A stretch of 64,000 nucleotides of DNA from Streptomyces blattellae (GTDB taxonomy: Bacteria; Actinomycetota; Actinomycetes; Streptomycetales; Streptomycetaceae), in NCBI RefSeq assembly GCF_009709555.1, contig NZ_WJBG01000167.1, positions 62,001-126,000 of the forward strand. Direction: 5' to 3'. The notes below the pieces were generated by a model, which worked only from the letters and a program-made list of their open reading frames with translations, was not told the origin of the DNA and searched no databases. Position 1 is the stretch's first letter; each line of letters opens with the position of its first letter. The translations under genes and the position numbers were made by a program. Shown one piece after another: positions 8,879-17,162 of the stretch.

Positions 8879-8983
8879 TCCGACAGGGGAGCGCCACAGC
8901 GCTGAGAGTGCGGCAGCCATAGTTCTGGCGGGCCGCAGACCCTCTGAACCTCGCCCAGGTCATTCTGGGTAGGAAGTTCGGTC
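8879..8983 (+). ncRNA. TPP riboswitch (THI element) controlling thiBPQ
   Basis: The conserved core is readable: ACAGGGGAGC, then GCGCTGAGAGTGCGGC, then GCCGCAGACCCTCTGAACCT, then GGGTAGGAAGTTCGG. These give the P1 closing pair (CCGA with TCGG), the CTGAGA pyrimidine-sensor arm and the ACCCTxxGAACCTG arm. The AGGAAG near 8971-8976 is the only plausible ribosome-binding site for the ATG at 8991 and lies inside the aptamer's 3' strand. Ligand binding should therefore hide it (translational off-switch). Confidence 0.93.
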
Positions 8984-8990
8984 TTCACTC

Positions 8991-10103
8991 ATGAGAACCA
9001 CGAACAAGTACATAGCCGTGGCCGTCGGTCTGGGCCTCGTCACGTTGTCCGCGTGCGGATCGTCCTCCGACTCCGCCGGCGGTGACTCCAAGACCGTCAC
9101 GCTCGTCAGCCACGACTCCTGGGCCGTCTCGAAGAGCGTCATCGCCGCGTTCGAGAAGGAGTCCGGGTACAAGGTCAAGGTGCTGGAGGACGGCGACGCC
9201 GGGCAGGCCGTCAACAAGGCGATCCTGACCAAGGACAACCCGCAGGGCGACGTCTTCTTCGGCGTCGACAACACCCTGCTCTCGCGGGCCCTCGAAAACG
9301 ACCTCTTCCAGTCCTACGAGCCGAAGGGCTCCGACCTGATCCTCCCCGAGTACCGGGTCGACCAGGACAAGCACCGTGTCACGCCGATCGACACCGGCGA
9401 CATCTGCGTCAACTACGACAAGGCGTACTTCAGCGAGCACAAGCTGGCCCCGCCCACCTCCTTCGACGACCTGATCAAGCCCGAGTACAAGAACCTCCTC
9501 GTCACCGAGAACGCGTCCACCTCCTCACCGGGTCTGGGCTTTCTCCTCGGGACCGCCGCCGAGTACGGCGATGGGGGCACCTCCCGCTCGAGCGAAGCCG
9601 AGAGTGGGGGAGGCTGGCAGGACTACTGGGAGAAGCTGAAGGCCAACGGCGTCAAGGTCGTCGACGGCTGGGAGCAGGCGTACAACGAGGAGTTTTCCGG
9701 TTCCGCCGGCGGCAAGCAGGCCAAGGCCGACCGGCCGCTCGTCGTCTCGTACGCCTCCTCGCCGCCCGCCGAGGTCATCTACGCCGACCCGAAGCCGGCC
9801 TCCGCGCCGACCGGCGTCGCGACCGGCACCTGCTTCCGGCAGGTCGAGTACGCGGGGCTGCTGAGCAACGCGCGGAACACCGAGGGCGGCAAGGCGCTGC
9901 TCGACTTCATGCTGACGACGACGTTCCAGGACGACATGCCGCTGAACATGTTCGTCTACCCGGTGCGTGAAGGCGCCCAGGTGCCCGAGGAGTTCACGAA
10001 GTACGGTCCGCAGGCCGAGGACCCCGAGACCATGGACCCGGCGAAGATCGCCGACAACCGTGACGACTGGGTCAAGTCATGGACCTCGCTCGTACTGAAG
10101 TAG
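8991..10103 (+). CDS. thiB: Thiamine ABC transporter substrate-binding lipoprotein
   Basis: A 370-aa periplasmic-type binding protein for thiamine or its phosphates. The N-terminus is a lipoprotein signal with lipobox LSAC, so the mature protein is anchored outside the membrane. The body matches ThiB/TbpA (KTVTLVSHDSWAVSKSVIAAFEKES, VNKAILTKDNPQGDVFFGVDNTLLSRAL). Control by a TPP riboswitch and the following thiP-thiQ support the substrate. Residues 195-208 (GGTSRSSEAESGGG) are odd: they are encoded by a copy of a palindromic Streptomyces repeat (9573-9613) inserted in frame in a surface loop between AAEYGD and WQDYW. Confidence 0.92.
   Translation: MRTTNKYIAVAVGLGLVTLSACGSSSDSAGGDSKTVTLVSHDSWAVSKSVIAAFEKESGYKVKVLEDGDAGQAVNKAILTKDNPQGDVFFGVDNTLLSRALENDLFQSYEPKGSDLILPEYRVDQDKHRVTPIDTGDICVNYDKAYFSEHKLAPPTSFDDLIKPEYKNLLVTENASTSSPGLGFLLGTAAEYGDGGTSRSSEAESGGGWQDYWEKLKANGVKVVDGWEQAYNEEFSGSAGGKQAKADRPLVVSYASSPPAEVIYADPKPASAPTGVATGTCFRQVEYAGLLSNARNTEGGKALLDFMLTTTFQDDMPLNMFVYPVREGAQVPEEFTKYGPQAEDPETMDPAKIADNRDDWVKSWTSLVLK
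9573..9613 (+). repeat. Palindromic dispersed repeat inserted in thiB
   Basis: A 41-nt hairpin-forming element: CCTCCC (9580-9585) pairs with GGGAGG (9608-9613) and CTCG with CGAG around a GCGAAGC loop. Its 26 nt from 9588 to 9613 are identical to the reverse complement of 51800-51825 in a noncoding region. Confidence 0.75.
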
Positions 10104-11815
10104 CGGACGTAGCGGACGTAGCGGGAGCAGCGGGAGCAGCGGGAGCAGGGCAAGTCGCCGAAGCGCCCCGCCGCAAGGGACGCACGGGCGGCACGGCCGT
10201 GCGGCTCGGGCTCATCGCCGTGCCCGTCACGTTCTTCGCGGTGTTCTTCGCCTACCCCGTCGCCGCGATCCTCGCGCGCGGGCTCCATGTCGACGGGGCC
10301 TGGCAACTCGCCCGGATCTGGGACGTGGTGGCGCGGTCGGACATCCGTCACGTCCTGTGGTTCACGACCTGGCAGGCCCTCGCCTCCACCGCGCTCACCC
10401 TGCTCGTAGCGCTCCCCGGCGCATACGTCTTCGCCCGCCTCGACTTCCCGGGCAAGCAGGTCCTGCGGGCGATCGTCACCGTCCCCTTCGTGCTGCCCAC
10501 GGTCGTCGTAGGTACGGCGTTCCTGGCGCTGGTGGGCCGCGGTGGGCTGCTGGACGAGCTGTGGGGCGTACGGCTGGACACGACCGTATGGGCGATCCTG
10601 CTGGCGCACGTCTTCTTCAACTACGCGGTCGTCGTACGGACGGTCGGCGGGCTCTGGGGTCAGCTCGACCCGCGGCAGGAAGAGGCCGCGCGGATGCTCG
10701 GGGCGTCGCGCTTCACCGCCTGGCGGGCCGTCACCCTCCCGGCCCTCGCCCCCGCTGTGGCCGCCGCCGCGCTCATGGTGTTCCTCTTCACCTTCACCTC
10801 CTTCGGCGTGGTGCAGATCCTCGGCGGACCGGGCTTCTCGACGCTCGAAGTGGAGATCTACCGGCAGACGTCCGAGATCTTCGACCTGTCCACCGCCGCG
10901 GTGCTGACGATCATTCAGTTCATGGCGGTCGGCGCGGTCCTCGCGCTGCACGCCTGGACCGTACGGCGGCGGGAGACCGCGCTGCGGCTGGTGGACGCGT
11001 CGGTGACGGCGCGGCGACCGCGCGGCAGGGGCGAGTGGGCGCTGCTGGCGGGCGTCCTCGCCTCCGTCGCCGTACTCCTGCTGCTGCCGCTGGCCGTGCT
11101 GGTGCAACGATCGTTCGACGCGCCGGACTTCGGCTACTACCGGGCGCTGATGTCGTCCGACGGGGGCGTCTTCCTGGTGGCGCCGATCGAGGCGATCGGC
11201 AATTCGCTGCGGTACGCCGTCGTCGCCACCGTCATCGCCGTCGTGATCGGCGGTCTCGCCGCCGCCGCGCTCACCCGGCGGGACGCGGGCCGGTTCGTGC
11301 GCGGGTTCGACGCGCTGCTGATGCTGCCGCTCGGGGTGTCGGCGGTGACGGTCGGTTTCGGGTTTCTGATCGCGCTGGACGAGCCGCCGCTCGATCTGCG
11401 GGCCTCCTGGATCCTGGTGCCGCTCGCGCAGGCGCTGGTCGGTGTCCCGTTCGTCGTACGGACCATGCTGCCCGTGCTGCGGGCGGTGGACGGGCGCTTG
11501 CGGGAGGCGGCGGCCGTGCTCGGGGCGTCGCCGTGGCGGGTGTGGCGCGAGGTCGATCTGCCGATGGTGCGGCGGGCGTTGCTGATCGCGGCCGGGTTCG
11601 CGTTCGCGGTGTCGCTGGGCGAGTTCGGGGCGACCGTGTTCATCGCACGGCCCGACAACCCGACGCTGCCGGTCGCGGTGGCCAGGCTGCTCGGGCGGGC
11701 CGGGGAACTCAACTACGGCCAGGCAATGGCCCTTTCGACGATCCTGATGGTGGTGTGCGCGGTGTCGCTGCTGGTGCTGGAGCGGCTGCGGACCGATCGG
11801 ACGGGGGAGTTCTGA
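10079..11815 (+). CDS. thiP: Thiamine ABC transporter permease (fused two-domain)
   Basis: A 578-aa permease with two binding-protein-dependent transport domains in one chain and about twelve membrane segments, as in ThiP. Each half has the EAA loop that meets the ATPase: EEAARMLGASRFTAWRAVTLP and REAAAVLGASPWRVWREVDLP. ATG 10079 lies inside the 3' end of thiB (25-nt overlap), so translation is coupled. The cytoplasmic N-terminus is a 9-bp microsatellite (10100-10148) coding for ADVADVAGAAGAAGAG, which could vary in length between strains. It passes thiamine to the cytoplasm using ThiQ. Confidence 0.93.
   Translation: MDLARTEVADVADVAGAAGAAGAGQVAEAPRRKGRTGGTAVRLGLIAVPVTFFAVFFAYPVAAILARGLHVDGAWQLARIWDVVARSDIRHVLWFTTWQALASTALTLLVALPGAYVFARLDFPGKQVLRAIVTVPFVLPTVVVGTAFLALVGRGGLLDELWGVRLDTTVWAILLAHVFFNYAVVVRTVGGLWGQLDPRQEEAARMLGASRFTAWRAVTLPALAPAVAAAALMVFLFTFTSFGVVQILGGPGFSTLEVEIYRQTSEIFDLSTAAVLTIIQFMAVGAVLALHAWTVRRRETALRLVDASVTARRPRGRGEWALLAGVLASVAVLLLLPLAVLVQRSFDAPDFGYYRALMSSDGGVFLVAPIEAIGNSLRYAVVATVIAVVIGGLAAAALTRRDAGRFVRGFDALLMLPLGVSAVTVGFGFLIALDEPPLDLRASWILVPLAQALVGVPFVVRTMLPVLRAVDGRLREAAAVLGASPWRVWREVDLPMVRRALLIAAGFAFAVSLGEFGATVFIARPDNPTLPVAVARLLGRAGELNYGQAMALSTILMVVCAVSLLVLERLRTDRTGEF
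10100..10148 (+). repeat. 9-bp tandem microsatellite at the thiB/thiP junction
   Basis: Repeats of TAGCGGACG then GGGAGCAGC units run through the thiB stop codon and the first codons of thiP. Because the unit is a multiple of three, slippage would keep thiP in frame. Confidence 0.7.
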
Positions 11816-12834
11816 TGCTGCTGGGCATCGAAGACGCGACCGTACGGTTCGGCGGGCGGGCCGTGCTCGACGCGGTCGGCCTGGGAGTCGCCGAGCACGA
11901 GATCGTGTGCGTGCTCGGGCCCAGCGGCAGCGGCAAGTCGACGCTGCTGCGGGCGGTGGCGGGACTGCAACCCCTCGACTCCGGGCGGGTGTTGCTCGAC
12001 GGACGCGATCAGTCGGGGGTGCCCGCGCACAAGCGGGGCGTCGGGCTGATGTTCCAGGACCATCAGCTGTTCCCGCAGCGGGACGTGGGCGGAAACGTGG
12101 CCTTCGGGTTGCGGATGCACGGGGCGTCCAAGGGGCAACAGGCCGAGCGCGTACGGGAGTTGCTGGACCTCGTCGGTCTGCCGGGCGCCGCGGGCCGGGC
12201 GGTGGCCGGGCTCTCCGGGGGTGAGCAGCAGCGGGTGGCACTGGCCCGTGCGCTCGCGCCGCGGCCGCGGCTGCTGATGCTGGACGAGCCGCTCGGGCAG
12301 CTGGACCGTTCGCTGCGGGAGCGGCTCGTGGTCGAACTCCGGGAACTCTTCGGCCGGTTGGGCACCACCGTGCTCGCCGTCACCCACGACCAGGGCGAGG
12401 CCTTCGCGCTCGCCGACCGGGTCGTGGTGATGCGGGACGGGGGCGTCGCCCAGGCCGGAACGCCGCTGGAGGTCTGGCAGCGGCCGGTGGACGAGTTCGT
12501 GGCGCGCTTCCTCGGCTTCGACAACGTGGTCGAGGGGACGATCGCCGGGGAGGCCGCCGACACGCCGTGGGGGAAGCTGCCGGTGGGGGAGAGCGCCGCG
12601 CAGGGGACACGAACGCTGCTCGTACGTCCCGCCGGTGTGCGGCTGGTCTCCGGTGACGCGGGCCTGCGCTGCACGGTCGCCGCCCGCGCCTTCAAGGGCA
12701 CCCATGTCGCCGTACACCTCCAGCCGGCGGACGCGCCCCGCCTCGAAGCGGCGTGCGCGCTGCGGGAGGCGCCGGAGGTCGGGGACGTGGTCGGGGTGGA
12801 GTTCGACGCGGCGGAAATCGTCGTGCTCGGCTGA
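11815..12834 (+). CDS. thiQ: Thiamine ABC transporter ATP-binding protein
   Basis: A 339-aa ABC ATPase. Walker A GPSGSGKST, Q-loop in FQDHQLFPQ, signature LSGGEQQRV, Walker B LLMLDEP, D-loop and the H-loop THD are all intact. Residues 240-339 form a TOBE-like regulatory domain, as in the CysA/PotA branch. ATG 11815 overlaps the thiP stop (TGATG). The frame is open far upstream but that part is a shadow of thiP. It powers thiamine uptake; the operon closes with a bidirectional terminator. Confidence 0.93.
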   Translation: MLLGIEDATVRFGGRAVLDAVGLGVAEHEIVCVLGPSGSGKSTLLRAVAGLQPLDSGRVLLDGRDQSGVPAHKRGVGLMFQDHQLFPQRDVGGNVAFGLRMHGASKGQQAERVRELLDLVGLPGAAGRAVAGLSGGEQQRVALARALAPRPRLLMLDEPLGQLDRSLRERLVVELRELFGRLGTTVLAVTHDQGEAFALADRVVVMRDGGVAQAGTPLEVWQRPVDEFVARFLGFDNVVEGTIAGEAADTPWGKLPVGESAAQGTRTLLVRPAGVRLVSGDAGLRCTVAARAFKGTHVAVHLQPADAPRLEAACALREAPEVGDVVGVEFDAAEIVVLG

Positions 12835-12900
12835 TCGCGGCGCGGTGCTGTGTGTGCCGGCGCTGGGGTTGGGGCTGGGTGGGTCGGCTGGCCCGCGCCG

Positions 12901-12955
12901 GCGGGGTGCCGCTGCGCCCACCCGTGCCGCCCATGCGGCACAACTGCCCGCAGCT
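12901..12955. repeat. Dispersed palindromic repeat, copy A
   Basis: A 55-nt element beginning GCGGGGTGCCGC and ending CTGCCCGCAGCT with inner arms CGTGCCGCC and GCGGCAC. Near-identical copies lie at 16280-16335 and, interrupted, at 51778-51870. Confidence 0.75.
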
Positions 12956-12962
12956 ACGGCGT

Positions 12963-12994
12963 GTGGCCCGGCCCGGGGTTCCGGGCCGGGCCAC
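12963..12994. terminator. Bidirectional terminator between thiQ and the surface-protein gene
   Basis: A perfect 14-bp stem, GTGGCCCGGCCCGG (12963-12976) with CCGGGCCGGGCCAC (12981-12994), and a four-base loop, placed between two convergent genes. Confidence 0.8.
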
Positions 12995-13015
12995 GACAGG
13001 CGTTCCGTGGGACGT

Positions 13016-13726
13016 CTAGCGGTCGCTGTCCGTGCCGCGGCGGCGGAAGCCGAAGTAGACGGCGGCGCCGCCCAGGGCGACCAGCGCTGCCGCGATGCCG
13101 GCGATGATGCCGGTGTTGGAGCTGGCGCCGGTCTCGGCGAGGTTGGACTCACCGGCCGCGGCCGCGGGGGACGGCGCGCTGCTCGGGGTGTCCGCGGGCG
13201 GGGCGCCGTCGCTCTCGGAGGCCGACGGAGCCGGGGTGGCGGGCGTGTCGGACTCGGCCGGGGTGGAGGGTGCCTCCGACGGTGTCGCCGTGGCCGGAGG
13301 GGTCGGGTTCTCGTCCTTCTTGCAGGCCGTGGCCGGGGTGACGAGGTTGGGCTCGATGTCCTCGTCCACATAGGGCGTGGCCTTGACGTGGATGCGGTAT
13401 TCGGCGTCCGGCTTCCAGTTCTCCTCGAAGGTGATGGTCACACCCTCGCGTGAGCCCTCGACCACCTGCTCGCCGACCTTCTTCAGGTCGGCGCCGTTGT
13501 TCTGGAGGTACACGGTGACGGTGGCCGGAACACCGGTGGGGTCCACGTCGGTGACGGTGATGACGCCCTTGCCACCGTCGCACTCGGCGGCGGCCGAGAA
13601 CTCGTTGATGTTGCAGGCGAGGGCGCTGCCCGCGGCACCGAGCGCGAGCGCGGCCGAGGCGGAGGCGACACCGAGGATGCGTACGGAGCGTACGACGGTA
13701 CGGCGGGATAGGGGCAGGACTGCCAC
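13016..13726 (-). CDS. LAxTG cell-wall-anchored surface protein (class E sortase substrate)
   Basis: A 236-aa secreted protein. Residues 1-37 are a signal peptide with an arginine-rich start and hydrophobic core. Residues 38-130 form a small Cys-containing beta-rich domain beginning ACNINEF. Then comes a Pro/Ser/Thr/Ala linker of about 70 residues. The end is a sorting signal: LAETG, a hydrophobic helix, and the tail FRRRGTDSDR. Streptomyces class E sortases cleave LAxTG, so it should be fixed to peptidoglycan at hyphal surfaces. Start is GTG 13726, preceded by AAGGAC. No sortase gene lies in this window. The ligand of the globular domain is unknown. Confidence 0.88.
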   Translation of the reverse strand: MAVLPLSRRTVVRSVRILGVASASAALALGAAGSALACNINEFSAAAECDGGKGVITVTDVDPTGVPATVTVYLQNNGADLKKVGEQVVEGSREGVTITFEENWKPDAEYRIHVKATPYVDEDIEPNLVTPATACKKDENPTPPATATPSEAPSTPAESDTPATPAPSASESDGAPPADTPSSAPSPAAAAGESNLAETGASSNTGIIAGIAAALVALGGAAVYFGFRRRGTDSDR

Positions 13727-13873
13727 GTTTGTCCTTCATGTGATGTGCAAATGCGGGGGGCTGAAGGGGTGTTGATGTGAAACCAACATTCCCAAGAGGC
13801 TCACAGATTTATAAGCGCCGCATAAGCAGTGTCAACGCATAGGCCCGACATGACCCTTGGCTTTGCCCTCTTA

Positions 13874-14998
13874 TTAACCGCCGAAACGTTTCAAGGCCGC
13901 CGGAGCGTCCTCGATTCGGTCAACCAGGGCAATGCGGGCCTCCATCGACCGGTCCCTCGCCAGCGCCTGGAGCAGCGGCCAGGTCGGCAGCCGCTCCGTC
14001 CAGTGCGCGCGGTTCACCAGCACCATGGGCGTGGGCTCGCCCCGCGACTCGTAGTAGTTCGGCGTCGCGTTGTCGAAGATCTCCTGTACGGTCCCGGCGG
14101 CGCCCGGCAGGAAGACGACACCCGCGGTGGAGCGGGCCAGCAGGCCGTCCTCGCGGGTGGCGTTGGCGAAGTACTTGGCGATGTGCGCGGCGAACGCGTT
14201 CGGCGGCTCATGGCCGTAGAACCAGGTCGGGATGCCCACCGAAGGGCCGCCCTCCGGCCAGCGCTCACGGACCTCGAAGGCCGCGCGCGCCCAGTCGGTG
14301 ATGGACGGGACGAACTTCGGGGCCTTCGCGAGGAGTTGGAGCGCCTCGGTGAGCATGTCGTCGCCGTACGGGGCCGCGTACGCGCCCAGGTTCGCCGCCT
14401 CCATGGCGCCCGGCCCGCCCCCTGTGGCCACGGTGAATCCGGCACGGGCCAGCTCGCGGCCGAGCCGGGCGGCACCGGCGTACTCCTCGGTGCCGCGTGC
14501 CATCGCGTGCCCGCCCATCACGCCGACCACCCGGGCGCCGACGAGGAGTTCGTCGAGGGCGTCCGACATCGCGTCGTCGTGGATGGCGCGCAGCATGGAG
14601 GCGAATATGTCGCCGTCCGACTTGGTCCGCTGGAACCAGGCGTACGACAGGGCGTCCGGTGTCGCCTCGTAACCCTTGTCGAGCGAGGCGAACAGCTCGG
14701 TGGGCGAGTGGACGAAGCCGCGGTACGGGTCGAAGGGGAGGCCGGGGACCGGCGGGAAGACCAGGGCCCCCGAGGCACGCACCTGGGCGGCGGCCCCGGG
14801 GCCCATCGGGCAGCCGAGGAAGACGGCGCCCGTGGCGTCCACGGTCGTCAGGACGTCCGTACGGTCCGTCAGATCGACGGCCTGGACACGGTGATGGGCC
14901 AGCGAGCCGACCGCTGCGACCACCTCGTCGAACTCGGCGAGGGACTCGATCTCACGGTCGTGGGAGCCGTCGAACGGCTGGGCGGGTGTCGAGTGCAC
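13874..14998 (-). CDS. LOG family Rossmann-fold protein (cytokinin riboside 5'-monophosphate phosphoribohydrolase-like)
   Basis: A 374-aa protein with the LOG signature in order: ARGTEEY, ATGGGPGAMEAANLGAY, and LPGAAGTVQEIFD, the last being the PGGxGTxxE motif with one Gly to Ala change. LOG enzymes remove ribose-phosphate from nucleotides such as cytokinin riboside monophosphate or AMP. This member is longer than the usual 180-240 aa; the first 130 residues are an extra domain with no motif I recognise. Start is GTG 14998 with a weak ribosome site. It is a monocistronic minus-strand gene next to a VOC gene. Confidence 0.82.
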   Translation of the reverse strand: MHSTPAQPFDGSHDREIESLAEFDEVVAAVGSLAHHRVQAVDLTDRTDVLTTVDATGAVFLGCPMGPGAAAQVRASGALVFPPVPGLPFDPYRGFVHSPTELFASLDKGYEATPDALSYAWFQRTKSDGDIFASMLRAIHDDAMSDALDELLVGARVVGVMGGHAMARGTEEYAGAARLGRELARAGFTVATGGGPGAMEAANLGAYAAPYGDDMLTEALQLLAKAPKFVPSITDWARAAFEVRERWPEGGPSVGIPTWFYGHEPPNAFAAHIAKYFANATREDGLLARSTAGVVFLPGAAGTVQEIFDNATPNYYESRGEPTPMVLVNRAHWTERLPTWPLLQALARDRSMEARIALVDRIEDAPAALKRFGG

Positions 14999-15072
14999 CC
15001 GCCTATGCTAGGTGCTCCGCGGTGTGCCCTGATGGGGCGTTGCCGCGCCCCGGCGGACCGGTCGGCCGGGGC

Positions 15073-15480
15073 TCAGCCTGTCACCGCGGCCGGGTCCATC
15101 CAGACGACCTCCCAGGTGTGGCCGTCGAGGTCGTCGAAGGCGCGGCCGTACATGAACCCCTGGTCCTGGGCCTCGCGGGGCTCGGTGCCGCCGGCCGCGA
15201 GAGCCTTCTCGACCAGCTCGTCGACCTTTTCGCGGCTCTCCGCGCTCAGCGCGATCAGCACCTCGCTGGTCTTGGTGGCGTCCGCGATCTCCTTCTGGGT
15301 GAACGTCGCGTAGAACGGCTTGCTGAGCAGCATCGCCACAATCGTGTCGCTGATCACGATGGAGGACGCGTTCTCGTCGCTGAACTGCGCGTTGATCGAG
15401 TAGCCCAGCTCCGTGAAGAACTTCTTCGACGCGTCCAGGTCGTTCACGGGCAGGTTCACGAAGATCATCTGCTGGTACAT
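15073..15480 (-). CDS. VOC superfamily (glyoxalase/bleomycin-resistance-like) protein
   Basis: A 135-aa protein starting MYQQMIFVNLPVNDLDASKKFFTELGY, the standard opening of VOC proteins with paired beta-alpha-beta-beta-beta modules. The closing DDLDGHTWEVVWMDP carries a conserved metal-type Glu near the end. An upstream in-frame ATG at 15495 would add five residues, but its codons contain a GGGAGAG ribosome site for ATG 15480, so I prefer the latter. This subgroup (PhnB/YjdN-like, about 130 aa) has no known reaction. It is a single gene. Confidence 0.82.
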   Translation of the reverse strand: MYQQMIFVNLPVNDLDASKKFFTELGYSINAQFSDENASSIVISDTIVAMLLSKPFYATFTQKEIADATKTSEVLIALSAESREKVDELVEKALAAGGTEPREAQDQGFMYGRAFDDLDGHTWEVVWMDPAAVTG

Positions 15481-15587
15481 GGTGGTCTCTCCCATCGAGT
15501 CCGTGTCGTTGCGTGGGGTAGACCCGGAGTCTGCGCGGAACTCATCGCCGTGCGGAGACTTTTTTCGTACGTCTTCCCGTACGGGGC

Positions 15588-17162
15588 TCAGCGGGCGGTC
15601 ATCGGCAGCGCCGCCAGCTCGGCGACGATCAGGGTGAGCGGGCCGAACAGGGCCAGCAGGGCGCCGGCGCGGAGGGCGGCGGCGCTGCGCAGCATGGCGG
15701 CGGGGGCGCCGAGACGCAGGAGGGCGGCGGTGGTGTCGGCGCGGGCCTGCTTCGCCTCCACGGCGGCGGTGAGAAGGGTGGCCGCGGTGCAGCCGACGAC
15801 CACCAGGGCGCCGAGGGTGGTGAGTGAGCCGAGGGGCCGGACCTCGGTGTCGTGGACGAGGGCGGTCGTGTACGCCGCTGAGGCCACCGCGCAGACGATG
15901 CCCAGCGGGCGGCCGATGCGGGCGGATTCCTCCATGAGGACGCGGCCCGCGAGGAGGCGCAGGGCGCCGGGGTGGGCGGACTGCAGGAGACGGCCGCAGA
16001 GGTGCGTGAGGCCTGGGGCGGCGAGGGCGAGGCCGAGGGCGGCGAGCGCCCAGCCTGCGAGGAAGCCGGGGGATGTGGGGTCTGCGGTGCGGCTGGCGTA
16101 GGCCTCTACGGTGAGGCCTGCGGCGAGGACGGTGATGCCCCAGGGGAGGCCGCGGGGCGCTTCGCGGGGGGCCGGGGGTTCGAGGTGGGGGGCGGCGGGG
16201 CCGGGTTCCTGTTCGGTGGCGTTGGCTGGTGCGGCGTCCGGGGTTGCTGCTGGGGGGTCCGTTGCGCAGCCCGGCGTTGGCGGGGTGCCGCCTGCGCCCA
16301 CCCGTGCCGCCCCGGCGGCACGACTGCCCGCAGCTTGACGGCTGTCTGCGGCTTGGCGGGGGTCGGTGGTCTGGTGGCCCTCCGCGGCCTGGCGGGTGTC
16401 GGGAGATTGGTGGCCGTTTGTGGCTTGGTGGGTTTCTGTGGCTTGGCGGTCGTCTGTGGCTTGGTGGGGGGCTGGGGATTGGTGGTTGGGTGTGGTTTGG
16501 TGGGGGTTTTTGGGGTTGCGGGTTGCTGTGGGCTTTTGGGTCAGGTGGGTGCCGAAGCGGCCGTACGCTCCGAAGGTTTCCCGGGCGCCGGCGAGCCCGT
16601 ATGCGCCGAAGCGGCCGTATTTCCGGGGGGTGCCGTGTGAGGAGGGCCTGGGTGAGTCCTTCGGGCGGAGTGCCAGGGCTGTGGAGAGGGAGGCGGTGGC
16701 CGGGACCAGGGCGAGCAGGGTGAGGGTCGCCGGGAGGGGGAGTGGCTGGCCGGCTGCCAGGTAGTCCGTTGCCGCGCCGCCGGGGGGCAGGCGTGTGAGG
16801 TCACCGCGCAGGTGGAGGAAGACCAGGAGGGCGAGGAGGGAGCCGACGGTGGTGGCGAGGGCTGTCGTGAGGGCGGAGACGACCATGAGACGGCCGGGGC
16901 CCAGGCCGATGGCCGACAGGCCGGGGCGGGGTTTGGTCCCCGGGTCCGTGCGGGCCACCGCCACGGCGAAGTAGACCGTGGTGGCGAGCGGGGCCGTGCA
17001 CCAGGTCAGACGGAGGGTCGACGCGGCAGGGTCCTGGTGGGACATCGCGTGGCCCAGGGCGGAGAGAAGCAGGAAGCCCGTCGCGGCCGAGGCCGCGGCC
17101 ACCGCGAGGCGGCGCAGCTGTACGGCGGGCTGGGCGACGCGGGTCAGACGGAGAGCGAGCAC
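15588..17162 (-). CDS. ABC transporter permease-like membrane protein with a repetitive Gln-rich linker
   Basis: A 524-aa protein with two hydrophobic blocks separated by a long hydrophilic insert. Residues 1-165 hold about four membrane segments. The middle holds ten hexapeptide repeats of the form [H/R]QxxxX (for example HQATDD, RQATET, HQATNG), coded by 18-bp repeats at about 16338-16517. These are followed by residues from a dispersed palindrome (copy B, 16280-16335). About six membrane segments follow to the C-terminus. GTG 17162 overlaps the stop of the upstream ATPase by 19 bp, so they form a coupled ABC pair, probably an exporter or a lipid-handling system. Substrate unknown. Confidence 0.72.
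   Translation of the reverse strand: MLALRLTRVAQPAVQLRRLAVAAASAATGFLLLSALGHAMSHQDPAASTLRLTWCTAPLATTVYFAVAVARTDPGTKPRPGLSAIGLGPGRLMVVSALTTALATTVGSLLALLVFLHLRGDLTRLPPGGAATDYLAAGQPLPLPATLTLLALVPATASLSTALALRPKDSPRPSSHGTPRKYGRFGAYGLAGARETFGAYGRFGTHLTQKPTATRNPKNPHQTTPNHQSPAPHQATDDRQATETHQATNGHQSPDTRQAAEGHQTTDPRQAADSRQAAGSRAAGAARVGAGGTPPTPGCATDPPAATPDAAPANATEQEPGPAAPHLEPPAPREAPRGLPWGITVLAAGLTVEAYASRTADPTSPGFLAGWALAALGLALAAPGLTHLCGRLLQSAHPGALRLLAGRVLMEESARIGRPLGIVCAVASAAYTTALVHDTEVRPLGSLTTLGALVVVGCTAATLLTAAVEAKQARADTTAALLRLGAPAAMLRSAAALRAGALLALFGPLTLIVAELAALPMTAR
16280..16335. repeat. Dispersed palindromic repeat, copy B, within an ABC permease gene
   Basis: A 56-nt copy of the element at 12901-12955, with arms CCGTGCCGCC and GGCGGCACG. 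It lies in the linker-coding part of a minus-strand gene and keeps the frame, adding residues that read RAAGAARVGAGGTPPTPG. Confidence 0.75.

Noticed and set aside
9956..12241. A 761-codon open frame on the minus strand opposite thiP and thiQ.
   Set aside because: It is antisense to two well-supported genes, is rich in Arg, Pro and Ala as expected for high-GC shadow frames, and has no recognisable domain.
13829..15313. A 494-codon plus-strand frame opposite the LOG and VOC genes.
   Set aside because: It is antisense to two family-supported genes and has shadow-type composition.
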